From: JASHVB01 sp035486135
GTDB lineage: Bacteria > Pseudomonadota > Alphaproteobacteria > Acetobacterales > Acetobacteraceae
Length of the DNA stretch: 13,269 nt
Assembly (NCBI GenBank): GCA_035486135.1
Contig: DATHNI010000281.1
Coordinates: forward strand, 1 to 13,269
Reading direction: 5' to 3'
This document shows positions 6,404 through 12,939 of this stretch, one piece after another. Each line of letters opens with the position of its first letter. The first letter of the stretch is position 1. The position numbers and the translations under genes were made by a program. The notes beneath the pieces are model-generated. The model was not told the DNA's origin and did no database searches. It saw only the letters and a list, made by a program, of their open reading frames with translations.

Positions 6404-7342
6404 ATGACCCCGAAGCTCGGCTACCTGCTGCCCACGCGCGAGCAAATCATGCAGGGACGGCCAGAGGCGGGGTCGTTGCTGGCGCTGGCGGAACGTGCCG
6501 AGTCGCTCGGCTACGCCTCGGTCTGGGTCGGCGACTCCTTGCTCGCCCGCCCGCGCCACGAACCTTTGACCTTGCTCGCCGGTGTGGCCGGACGGGTGAA
6601 GCGGGTGGAGATCGGCACCGCCGTGCTGTTGCCGGCGCTGCGCAACCCAGTGCTGCTGGCGCACCAGGTCGCCACGTTGGACCAGGTCAGCGAGGGGCGG
6701 CTGATCCTGGGCGTCGGCTTCGCGTCGGACCGTCCGAACATCCGCGCCGAATTCGCCGCCGCCGGGGTGCCGTTCGAAAAGCGGCTGGGGCGGATGATGG
6801 AGGGGTTGCGGCTGTGCAAGGCGCTCTGGACCGGCGCCGCGGTGGACTGGGACGGGCGCTGGCAGGTGACCGGCGGTGTGCTGGCGCCGACGCCGTATCG
6901 GCCGGGTGGCCCTCCGCTGTGGATCGGCGGCAACCTGCCGGCCAGCCTCGAGCGTGCAGGCCGGTTCTTCGACGGCTGGTTCCCGAACGCTCCGGACCAC
7001 GCGGGTTACGCGGCGCACTGGGCGCAGATTCGTGCGATCGCGCAAGCCGAAGGCCGCGATCCCGACGCCCTGACCGGAGCGATCTACCTGACGCTTGCGC
7101 TGGACGACGATGCCCCACGCGCGGATGCGCGGCTGAATGCGTTTCTGGAGGGGTACTATGGACAGCCGGCGGAGGTACTGCGGCGGCGCCAGGTCTGCTA
7201 CGCCGGCCCCGCCGCCGGGGCGACGGCTTGGCTGGCCGGGTACGCGCAAGCTGGCGCCAGCCACCTTGTGCTGCGTTTCGCCGGTGACCACGAGCGCCAT
7301 CTGGAGGCGCTGGCCGGGGTACGGCAAAATCTTGGCTGGTAG
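6404..7342 (+). CDS. LLM class flavin-dependent oxidoreductase
   Basis: The 312-residue protein is a luciferase-like monooxygenase TIM barrel that would use reduced FMN or coenzyme F420. It begins KLGYLLPTREQIMQG and continues ALAERAESLGYASVWVGDSL, the typical first barrel strands. RVEIGTAVLLPALRNPVLLAHQVATLDQVSEGRLILGVG (about 67-105) is the most conserved family stretch. Later comes a block with PPLWIGGN, the usual strand before the flavin phosphate site. Substrates in this family range from alkanals to sulfonates and xenobiotics, and nothing here picks one. The ATG at 6404 is supported by AGGAG six bases upstream. It is transcribed divergently from the alkyltransferase gene and ends at a pair of inverted repeats. 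It appears monocistronic, intact and of normal length. Confidence 0.92.
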   Translation: MTPKLGYLLPTREQIMQGRPEAGSLLALAERAESLGYASVWVGDSLLARPRHEPLTLLAGVAGRVKRVEIGTAVLLPALRNPVLLAHQVATLDQVSEGRLILGVGFASDRPNIRAEFAAAGVPFEKRLGRMMEGLRLCKALWTGAAVDWDGRWQVTGGVLAPTPYRPGGPPLWIGGNLPASLERAGRFFDGWFPNAPDHAGYAAHWAQIRAIAQAEGRDPDALTGAIYLTLALDDDAPRADARLNAFLEGYYGQPAEVLRRRQVCYAGPAAGATAWLAGYAQAGASHLVLRFAGDHERHLEALAGVRQNLGW

Positions 7343-7352
7343 CGTTCAAAAA

Positions 7353-7504
7353 ACCTCTCCCGCGGGAGCGGGAGAGGTCAAGGGCGCGTTAGCGCACGAG
7401 GGTGAGGGTGATCGGGTCGCCCCGAACCACTTTCATGCAGTTTGCCGGCCCGATCACCCTCACCCTCGGTGCTTCGCACCATCGACCTCTCCCGCGGGAG
7501 AGGT
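7353..7504. repeat. Two inverted copies of the 'CTCTCCCGC' palindromic repeat (probable bidirectional terminator)
   Basis: Copy 2 (7353-7420) starts with an 11-base stem, ACCTCTCCCGC and GCGGGAGAGGT, with a 4-base loop, and ends in GAGGGTGAGGGTGATCGGG. Copy 3 (7446-7504) is its inversion: CCCGATCACCCTCACCCTC, then the mini-hairpin GGTGCTTCGCACC, then the perfect 20-base palindrome ACCTCTCCCGCGGGAGAGGT. Between the two is a short spacer (7421-7445). The pair fills the gap between two convergent genes, so termination in both directions is the simplest reading. The end blocks match the copy at 4162-4253. Confidence 0.9.
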
Positions 7505-7515
7505 TGTGTGACGAC

Positions 7516-8346
7516 CTACCGCTTTTTCTTCCCACGCGCGGTGAGCCACCAGCGAATCGGCTTCGGTTCGCGCGCCGGAGCGGCCTCCTGCTTGCGCGGC
7601 CGCCCAGGACCCTTGCGAGGCACAATCGTGGCGGCAACCGTCTCTGCCGCCGCCAGGATTTTGACTCCGGGCTTGCGCCCACGCCGCGGCCGTGCCGGTA
7701 ATTCCGCTACGTCCGCATCTTCGGGCTGCGCTGCCCGGCGTTCGCGCAACTCGGCCAGAGCCCCTTCCGCAGCTTCCTGAGCCTGCCGCGCCGCCCTCAC
7801 CTGCTCTTCTAATTCCTGCAACGATGCACGCAGGCCAGACGAGGCTTCACGCTCGCGGCGCAGTGTCTCGACAGCTTCCTGGCGTGCCAGATCGGCATGT
7901 CCCAACTTGGTCTGCAGGTCGTGTACCGATGCCTGCGCTTCCTGCAAGGAGCGCTCGGTCCGCTCGCGCGTGGCGATTTCGGCGGCGAGCGCGGCTTCGG
8001 CCACCTCCAGCCGATTCGTCGGTTGCGCACTGCCGCCGCCGCGTGTCCCGTTGCCATCGGTTTGCTCGCGGCGGCCGGACACCAATCCGTGAACCAGTGT
8101 CACCGGCACTTCGCCGTCATGCACGAACCGTCGCTTGTGGCCGGGGGTGAATCGTTCGGCCGGCCGCTGGGGCGATTCGCCCCGTTCCTGCATCGGTCGC
8201 GCGCGTAATTGTTCCCCGTCGAGACCAAGCGCGCGCCGCATGCGTGCCTCGGCGGCCTGCATTGGGTCGCTGGCCGATGGGGAGTCGGGGGTTAGTGCCA
8301 GCGTTGTTCTGGCGGTTTCAAAGTTCGATTTTTCGTTATCAGACAC
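7516..8346 (-). CDS. Uncharacterised coiled-coil protein with AT-hook-like C-terminus
   Basis: I do not recognise an assigned function. The 276-residue product starts with a disordered Ser/Thr-rich segment (1-27). A short conserved-looking helix, MQAAEARMRRALGLDG, follows at 29-44, then the basic patch KRRFVHDGEVPVTLVHG at 71-87. A long helical heptad-like region rich in Ala, Glu, Arg and Leu spans about 112-205 and should form a coiled coil. The C-terminus has two AT-hook-like motifs, PRRGRKP (220-226) and KGPGRPRK (245-252), and ends in the aromatic/basic tail PIRWWLTARGKKKR. This layout suggests a dimeric DNA-binding or nucleoid-associated cytoplasmic protein. The start is GTG at 8346 with a weak ribosome site; an internal ATG at residue 29 also lacks one. 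There is no signal peptide or membrane segment. Alternatives are a scaffold protein or a KfrA-like DNA binder. Confidence 0.75.
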   Translation of the reverse strand: MSDNEKSNFETARTTLALTPDSPSASDPMQAAEARMRRALGLDGEQLRARPMQERGESPQRPAERFTPGHKRRFVHDGEVPVTLVHGLVSGRREQTDGNGTRGGGSAQPTNRLEVAEAALAAEIATRERTERSLQEAQASVHDLQTKLGHADLARQEAVETLRREREASSGLRASLQELEEQVRAARQAQEAAEGALAELRERRAAQPEDADVAELPARPRRGRKPGVKILAAAETVAATIVPRKGPGRPRKQEAAPAREPKPIRWWLTARGKKKR

Positions 8347-8727
8347 GTTGTTCGCCCGGACCCTGCGCTGTTGGCAGTATTGTTGTAGATGTAACTTCTA
8401 TGGCAGAACCGCCCGACTGGCTGCGCACAAACGGCGTCATTGGTTTCCCGGCGATCCTGAAGGTACGGTTAGCCCCTCGGCTGTTGCAGAACACGAGGTT
8501 TACGCGGTTGCTGTAGCGTGCCCATTGGGTCTGAAAAGAGAACTTCACCCACGCACACGCTGGTCCGAATCGGCAATATGCCGCCTGAACTGCGGTTCAC
8601 ATAAGCCTAAGCTTCGGCAATAGCAAGATGAGTTGACCGGCCCGGCCATAATTCAGTCAGGGCAATTCGGGTAGTCTGCCAACCACGCGACGCAAACCCG
8701 CGTCGCCGTCGCCGGGAAATCATCCGC
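8347..8727. other. Intergenic region between divergent genes
   Basis: These 381 bases separate the GTG of the coiled-coil gene from the ATG of the receiver-domain gene, so both promoters should lie here. Base composition is lower in GC than the coding sequence. Short open frames occur, for example 8400-8516 on the plus strand with 38 codons, but they lack a ribosome site and have no recognisable content. A small hairpin, CGGCAATATGCCG, sits near 8572-8584. I see no RNA gene or large repeat. Confidence 0.6.
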
Positions 8728-9099
8728 ATGGATCGAGATGATGCGAGCATCGTGGCTGTCATCGACGACGATGACGAGGTGCGGGACGTGCTGCGCGTAC
8801 TGCTCGAATCGGCCGGCCACAGCGTCGAGACATACAAGTCCGGCGGCGATTTCCTGGCCAATGCAAGGCTGGACGAGATCGCCTGCCTGGTGGTCGATCA
8901 GCGCATGCCGGAGATGAGCGGCGTTACGGTGATTTCCACACTTGCCAGTCGCGGTATTACAATTCCGTCACTCTTGATCACCGGTGCACACGATGCCGAG
9001 ATCGCCCGCCAGGCCGAAACGCTCGGCGCGATGACGGTACTGGAGAAGCCGCTGTCGTCGCAAGAGCTGCTGCGGTTCGTAGCCTTCTCCGTCGGGTGA
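8728..9099 (+). CDS. Single-domain response regulator (receiver domain only)
   Basis: The 123-residue protein is one CheY-like receiver domain with no output domain. Visible residues are the acidic pair D13/D14 in VAVIDDDDEVRD, the phospho-acceptor D57 in CLVVDQRMPEMSG, the switch T85 in LLITGA and K107 in VLEKPLS. The sequence style (VIDDDDEVRD, VDQRMPEMSG, LLITGAHD) is closest to receivers of the FixJ/NarL type, so it may be a stand-alone FixJ-like receiver acting in a phosphorelay. No histidine kinase is adjacent. The ATG at 8728 has only a weak GGGAAA upstream. It converges on the ABC-F gene with a palindrome in between. Confidence 0.9.
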   Translation: MDRDDASIVAVIDDDDEVRDVLRVLLESAGHSVETYKSGGDFLANARLDEIACLVVDQRMPEMSGVTVISTLASRGITIPSLLITGAHDAEIARQAETLGAMTVLEKPLSSQELLRFVAFSVG

Positions 9100-9153
9100 T
9101 CGTAGCCTTCTCGGTGGGATGAACTGGGAATCCCTCCGGTCAAGTCAAGCCCG

Positions 9154-9273
9154 GCCCCTCGTGTCATTGCGAGGAGCGCAGCGGCGAAGCAATCCCCTGC
9201 CTGACGAGCAGCCCATGGTTCGTCAGGCAGTGGATTGCTTCGTCGCTGCGCTCCTCGCAATGACACGAGGGGC
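9154..9273. repeat. Large palindromic interspersed repeat, probable bidirectional terminator
   Basis: Arms at 9154-9207 and 9220-9273 are inverted copies over 54 bases with two mismatches, around a 12-base loop. Each arm contains GTCATTGCGAGGAGCGCAGC followed by a GAAGCAATCC block. This is a repeat type I know from alphaproteobacterial genomes such as Bradyrhizobium and Acetobacteraceae. It fills the space between the stop of the receiver-domain gene and the stop of the convergent ABC-F gene at 9301. Confidence 0.92.
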
Positions 9274-9300
9274 GGGGCGGGGACATCGAACGCTGTCGCC

Positions 9301-11160
9301 CTACTGCGCCGCGAGCGCTTCCTCCGCTTCCAGCCACGCGGCTTCGGCTGCCGCGGTCTCCCGCGCGATCGCGGCCAGCCGGGCGTTGGCAGCGGTGATC
9401 TCGCTGGCGCGGCCGGGGGCATACAGCGCCGGATCAGCCAGCCGCGCCTCGATCGCTGCCCGCTCCGCCGTTAGTTTGGCGAGCCTGGTCTCGGCATCCT
9501 TCGCCTGGCGCCGCAGCGGAGCCAATGCGGCACGCGCCTCGGCGCGTTCGCGGCGTTCGTCGCGACGCGTGCCTGTGTCGTTGCGCGACGCAGGCCGCGC
9601 GCGTTCCGATAACAACGCGCGATAATCGTCCAGGTCGCCCTCGAACGGACGCACGGTGCCGTCGGCGACCAGCCATAACCGGTCGGCCACCAACTCCACC
9701 AAATGCGGGTCGTGGGTGATCAGCAGCACCGCACCCTGGAAATCGGCGAGTGCCTTCACCAATGCCTCGCGCGCGTCGATATCGAGGTGGTTGGTCGGTT
9801 CGTCCAATATCAAAAGTTGCGGCGCATCGCGCGTGGCAAGCGCCAGGAGCAGCCGCGCCTTTTCGCCACCGGATAGATTTTCTATCGGGGTCTCGGCGCG
9901 GTCGGCGTCCAGCCCGAACCGTGCGAGTTGCGAACGCACCTGGCTCGGGTTCGCCCGAGGCAGCGCGCGCGCCATGTGGTCGATCGGATTCTCTTGCACG
10001 ATCAGTTCGTCGGTCTGGTGCTGGGCGAAATAGCCGACACGCAGCTTGGGGCCGCGGCGCAGCTCGCCCGTTAGTGGCTGCAAGCGGTCGGAGAGCAACT
10101 TCGCCAGCGTCGATTTGCCGTTGCCGTTGGCGCCGAGCAAGGCGATGCGGTCGTCCGTGTCGATGGTCGCCGAGATGTTGCGCAGGACCGGCGTGCCGTC
10201 GTAGCCGACGCTGACGCGATCCAGCGCCAGGATCGGCGGGGCGATGCGCGCCGGTTCGGGGAAATCGAATTTTGTCGGTGTTGGATCGATGACCGTTTCG
10301 ATCTGCGGCAGTTTCGCCAGTGCCTTGATGCGGGCTTGCGCCTGGCGCGCCTTGCTCGCCTTGTAGCGGAAGCGGTCGATGAAGGATTGGATGTGCGCGC
10401 GTTCGGTGGCGATGCGTTCGGCGGCACGGTTCTGTTGCAACGCACGCTCCGTGCGGATGCGGACGAATTCGTCGAAGCCGCCCGGTGTTAGTGCGAGCTT
10501 GCCGCGGTCGAGGAAGGCGATGGATTGCACCGCGCGGTCGAGCAAGCCTCGGTCGTGCGACACCACCAGGGCGGCGCCTGGGAAACGGGCGAGCCACGAT
10601 TCCAACCAAAGTGTGGCTTCGAGATCGAGGTGGTTGGTGGGTTCGTCGAGCAAGAGCAAATCGGGGTTGGCGAACAATGCGGTGGCCAGGGCGACGCGCA
10701 TGCGCCAGCCACCGGAAAACTCGCTGACCGGGCGTTGTTGCGCGGGCTCGTCGAAGCCGAGCCCGGCAAGGATGGCGGCGGCGCGCGACGGTGCGGATTC
10801 GGCGCCGATGGCGATCAGGCGCTCGTGGATTTCGGCGAGGCGGGTGGGCTCGGCGTGTTCGGCTTCGTGCAGCAGCGCGAGGCGTTCGGGGTCGCCTTGC
10901 AGGACGGTGTCGAGCAAGGAGGCGGGGCCGGACGGGGCTTCCTGCGCGACGGTGGCAAGACGGGCGCGGGCGGCCAGGCGGATGTCGCCGCCGTCGAGCG
11001 CGAGGTCGCCCGCGATCGCCCGCAGCAACGTGGATTTGCCGGCGCCGTTGCGGCCGACCAGGCCGATGCGGCGGCCCGGATCGACGGTCAGGTCCGCGGC
11101 ATCGAGCAACGTGCGGCCGCCGAGGCGGATGGTGACGGCGGAGATCAGCAGGAGGGACAT
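9301..11160 (-). CDS. yheS: ABC-F family ATPase, YheS type
   Basis: ABC-F proteins are soluble tandem ATPases that bind the ribosomal E site and relieve stalled or blocked translation. The 619-residue protein has two nucleotide-binding domains. The first has Walker A GRNGAGKS (36-43), signature FSGGW (148-152) and Walker B LLLLDEPTNHLD. The second has Walker A GANGNGKS (343-350), signature LSGGE (429-433) and LLILDEPTNHLD. Between them is the P-site-tolerance linker with HIQSFIDRFRYKASKARQAQ (about 256-275). The C-terminal 90 residues are a charged coiled coil ending AAWLEAEEALAAQ, much like the end of E. coli YheS (AWLEAQEQL). That end and the overall match favour YheS over Uup or EttA. I start at ATG 11160 (MSLLLISAVTIRLGG), which fits the family; a TTG at 11199 would add 13 residues. 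No clear ribosome site precedes either. It is monocistronic in this window. Confidence 0.95.
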   Translation of the reverse strand: MSLLLISAVTIRLGGRTLLDAADLTVDPGRRIGLVGRNGAGKSTLLRAIAGDLALDGGDIRLAARARLATVAQEAPSGPASLLDTVLQGDPERLALLHEAEHAEPTRLAEIHERLIAIGAESAPSRAAAILAGLGFDEPAQQRPVSEFSGGWRMRVALATALFANPDLLLLDEPTNHLDLEATLWLESWLARFPGAALVVSHDRGLLDRAVQSIAFLDRGKLALTPGGFDEFVRIRTERALQQNRAAERIATERAHIQSFIDRFRYKASKARQAQARIKALAKLPQIETVIDPTPTKFDFPEPARIAPPILALDRVSVGYDGTPVLRNISATIDTDDRIALLGANGNGKSTLAKLLSDRLQPLTGELRRGPKLRVGYFAQHQTDELIVQENPIDHMARALPRANPSQVRSQLARFGLDADRAETPIENLSGGEKARLLLALATRDAPQLLILDEPTNHLDIDAREALVKALADFQGAVLLITHDPHLVELVADRLWLVADGTVRPFEGDLDDYRALLSERARPASRNDTGTRRDERRERAEARAALAPLRRQAKDAETRLAKLTAERAAIEARLADPALYAPGRASEITAANARLAAIARETAAAEAAWLEAEEALAAQ

Positions 11161-11213
11161 GGCGGGGAGGGTGATCGGGCGAGTTGGGGGTGCGGTCAAG
11201 CCTTTCCCGCGTC

Positions 11214-11236
11214 ATGGCCGGGCTTGACCCGGCCAT
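11214..11236. repeat. Short palindrome of the 'ATGGCCGGG' interspersed type
   Basis: ATGGCCGGG at 11214-11222 pairs with CCCGGCCAT at 11228-11236 around CTTGA. A flanking CCGCGTC precedes it. This is a repeat common in alphaproteobacterial genomes. It sits upstream of the ABC-F start and just before the interrupted small gene at 11257. Confidence 0.7.
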
Positions 11237-11256
11237 CTGTAGCGGCACATTGCTCC

Positions 11257-11520
11257 ATGCGGACCACGAGGTAGCGCAACATCACGCGGGCCAAGACCCA
11301 TGCTGCTTTGAAGGCGGCCAGCGTGCTCACCGAGGCGGCGCGGGATAGTACCGAGGAGTTGGGTATCATCGAAGAGCAGTACGGCGGACTGCGAAGCGAT
11401 TTCAGTCAGATTCACGTAGACCTCGCTTATATTCGTAGGCGATCCGATGTGCTGATCTAGGTGGTTTGGATCAATGCCGCTGCGACTTTCGCCATCCTGG
11501 GGATGCTGTTGCGGCGCTAG
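11257..11520 (+). pseudogene. Small coiled-coil/membrane-anchor protein interrupted by two TAG codons
   Basis: One frame of 88 codons runs from ATG 11257 to TAG 11518. It reads MRTTR, TAG (11272-11274), RNITRAKTHAALKAASVLTE..., then DFSQIHVDLAYIRRRSDVLI, TAG (11458-11460), VVWINAAATFAILGMLLRR. The pattern of an amphipathic helix with a D-L-A-Y-I-R-R-R repeat-like element, followed by a hydrophobic C-terminal helix (INAAATFAILGML), is that of small tail-anchored coiled-coil proteins found in alphaproteobacteria. Restoring TGG or CAG at the two TAG positions gives a continuous sensible protein, so I read this as a recently decayed gene. The family name is not certain. No ribosome site is evident. 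Confidence 0.55.
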
Positions 11521-11560
11521 ACTACTGAATCCAACGTTCGAGTTTGGCCCTTTCCGGGGC

Positions 11561-11588
11561 AACGCGAGCGAAGCGAAGCAATCCCCCG
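11561..11588. repeat. Degenerate half-copy of the repeat at 9154-9273
   Basis: GCGAGCGAAGCGAAGCAATCC here resembles one arm of the large palindrome at 9154-9273 (GCGAG...GCGAAGCAATCCCC) with small deletions. No inverted partner is present. It lies between the ends of two convergent pseudogenes, the same placement as the intact copy. Confidence 0.45.
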
Positions 11589-11604
11589 CGTGCGGCTGCC
11601 CACC

Positions 11605-12048
11605 CTATTCCGCCGCCGCAGCGTTCCCGCCAAGCCGAAGGTCGAGCAATGACACGTATTGCTGCCCACCATGCATATCGCGCTCGCCCTGCCAGCCTTG
11701 TGGTTTCGGACGAGGATAGGACACTTTGACCACGAGCACGCCGCCCGGCTCGAACAACAGGAACGGGTTGCCGTTCTCGTAGAGCATGTGGCTGGAAACA
11801 CCACGCATGATGGGAACGCAGCCGAGCACCGCGGTGTCGGTGGCCCGCCCGCCCAGGACGATGTCCGCGCCTTGCCGCAGGGCATCGATCGCCAAGTGTG
11901 GGCATCAGGTCAGCCATATCGGTGTTCGGCACGTCAATTCCGATCTTGTAGGTCACTCCGCCGGTCACTGGGCGCTGCGGCAGGGAGGCACACGCCCCAA
12001 CAGACCTGTCGCCACGATGACCGTGATGATCATCAATTTTTGTCGCAC
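11605..12048 (-). pseudogene. Composite remnant: frameshifted lipoprotein start followed by an AtuA/DUF1446-like fragment
   Basis: Reading starts at GTG 12048, five bases after GAGGGG, with VRQKLMIITVIVATGLLG. At the G run 11995-11998 the frame breaks; adding one G restores LLGACASLPQRPVTGG, a textbook lipobox (L-G-A-C). The second frame continues VTYKIGIDVPNTDMADLMP and breaks again near 11893. The third frame reads AIDALRQGADIVLGGRATDT, then AVLGCVPIMRG, VSSHMLYENGNPFLLFEPGG, and ends at 11605 with a tail including YVSLLDLRLGGNAAAAE. G-A-D-I-V-x-x-G-R-x-x-D-T and H-x-L-Y-E-x-x-x-P-F-x-x-x-E-P-G-G are motifs I associate with the acyclic-terpene-utilization AtuA/DUF1446 family. There they are separated by about 50 residues that are missing here. 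Whether the lipoprotein part and the AtuA-like part were ever one gene is unclear; a fusion of two remnants is more likely. Confidence 0.5.
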
Positions 12049-12133
12049 TATATCCCCTCAAAACGGGCTAACAATGACGCACCATTCCATCAACAGGCTT
12101 GGCCACGCAAGATTCAGAGTCAGTCTCTGTCGA

Positions 12134-12162
12134 TTGACCGCCCGGTCCTCCCCCGCTATCAG
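12134..12162 (+). promoter_or_regulatory. Candidate sigma-70-type promoter for the toxin-antitoxin operon
   Basis: TTGACC (12134-12139) and TATCAG (12157-12162) are separated by 17 bases, about 30 bases before the GTG of the antitoxin. Position and spacing fit; the -10 is only a partial match. In such operons the antitoxin-toxin complex usually represses this region. Confidence 0.4.
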
Positions 12163-12192
12163 ATGCTAGCAACGGCGATACCGAGGCCAGTC

Positions 12193-12465
12193 GTGCCCAG
12201 TCTGCTAATCAGGAACGTCGATCAGGCATTGCATGCCCGACTGAAGGAACATGCGGCAGCGCACAGCCGCTCGCTCGAGGAGGAGGCGCGCGAACTGCTG
12301 CGCGCAGGGTTGGCTCGGCAGGCGGCGACACCACGGGAAAATGTGGTTGACATCGCCAGACGGTTGTTCGGCCCCAAGCATGGGGCCGAACTGGACATCC
12401 CGCCACGCGGCAGCGCCCCAGGGCGCAAGCCGCCCGACTTCTCCAGCCCTGATTTCGACCGGTGA
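12193..12465 (+). CDS. FitA-like ribbon-helix-helix antitoxin
   Basis: The 90-residue protein starts PSLLIRNVDQALHARLKEHA, the beta strand and first helix of an Arc/MetJ-type ribbon-helix-helix DNA-binding domain. HSRSLEEEARELLRAGLAR, its second helix, follows; the spacing and the S-x-E-E-E-A-R-E motif match FitA antitoxins. The region after residue 45 is Pro/Arg-rich and would wrap around the toxin. It should bind the operon promoter and neutralise the PIN-domain partner encoded next. I choose GTG 12193, six bases after CGAGG, because the residues before it do not match the family. An in-frame ATG at 12163 would add ten residues but overlaps the probable -10 region. The stop overlaps the toxin start by four bases (GTGA), implying translational coupling. 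Confidence 0.88.
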   Translation: MPSLLIRNVDQALHARLKEHAAAHSRSLEEEARELLRAGLARQAATPRENVVDIARRLFGPKHGAELDIPPRGSAPGRKPPDFSSPDFDR

Positions 12466-12884
12466 TCCTGCTCGATACCAACGTGATTTCCGAACTTATC
12501 AAACCGTCGCCGGAACCGGCAGTTTCGGCGTTCCTGCGTCGCGCGGTGCCGGAGACGGTGTTCACCGCGGCCGTCTGCCTGGCGGAGATCCGCTATGGTC
12601 TGGCGCGCTTGCCGGTCGGCCGCAGACGAAACGATCTGACCGGCCGCGTCAGCGCGTTCTTCGCGGAGTCGTTCACCAACCGAACCTTGGCCTTCGACAG
12701 CACAAGTGCTGCCATTTACGGTGAACTGCGCGCCGCGAGAGAGACGGCCGGAAAACCCATCGCGGTGGAGGACGCGATGATTGCGGCCACCGCCCGGGCC
12801 TATGGCGCAGTCGTGGTAACGCGGAATGTCGCCGATTTCATGGGGTGCGGGGTCGAGATCGTTAGCCCTTGGGTCGAGGACTAG
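12462..12884 (+). CDS. FitB/VapC-like PIN-domain ribonuclease toxin
   Basis: The 140-residue product is a PIN-domain nuclease, probably an RNA endonuclease that halts growth when freed from its antitoxin. The acidic metal-binding residues are D5 in ILLDTNVISEL, E42 in CLAEIRYGLARLP, D104 in IAVEDAMIAATARAYG and D125 in VTRNVADF. All four conserved positions are present, and the spacing matches FitB of the FitAB pair. It begins at GTG 12462, overlapping the antitoxin stop by four bases, with no separate ribosome site, as expected for coupled translation. It ends 55 bases before the convergent CTP synthase gene. Nothing suggests inactivation. Confidence 0.93.
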   Translation: MILLDTNVISELIKPSPEPAVSAFLRRAVPETVFTAAVCLAEIRYGLARLPVGRRRNDLTGRVSAFFAESFTNRTLAFDSTSAAIYGELRAARETAGKPIAVEDAMIAATARAYGAVVVTRNVADFMGCGVEIVSPWVED

Positions 12885-12939
12885 AGCCTGACGGCTGCGT
12901 TCGCCCCGATAACCGCCCAGCCGCTCGTTGCAGCAGCCC

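Noticed and set aside
6167..7327. A 386-codon minus-strand frame opposite the LLM oxidoreductase
   Set aside because: It has no recognisable domain and is antisense to a gene with clear family similarity and a good ribosome site.
7353..7504. CRISPR-like array suggested by repeated blocks
   Set aside because: There are only two units, inverted relative to each other, with internal hairpins and no regular spacers or cas genes.
8400..8516. Possible 38-residue plus-strand small protein (MAEPPDWLRTNG...)
   Set aside because: No ribosome site, no recognisable feature, and it lies in the promoter region of divergent genes.
9434..11248. A 604-codon minus-strand frame overlapping the ABC-F gene in another phase
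   Set aside because: It is an Arg/Pro-rich out-of-phase reading of the yheS gene, whose own frame has both ATP-binding cassettes.
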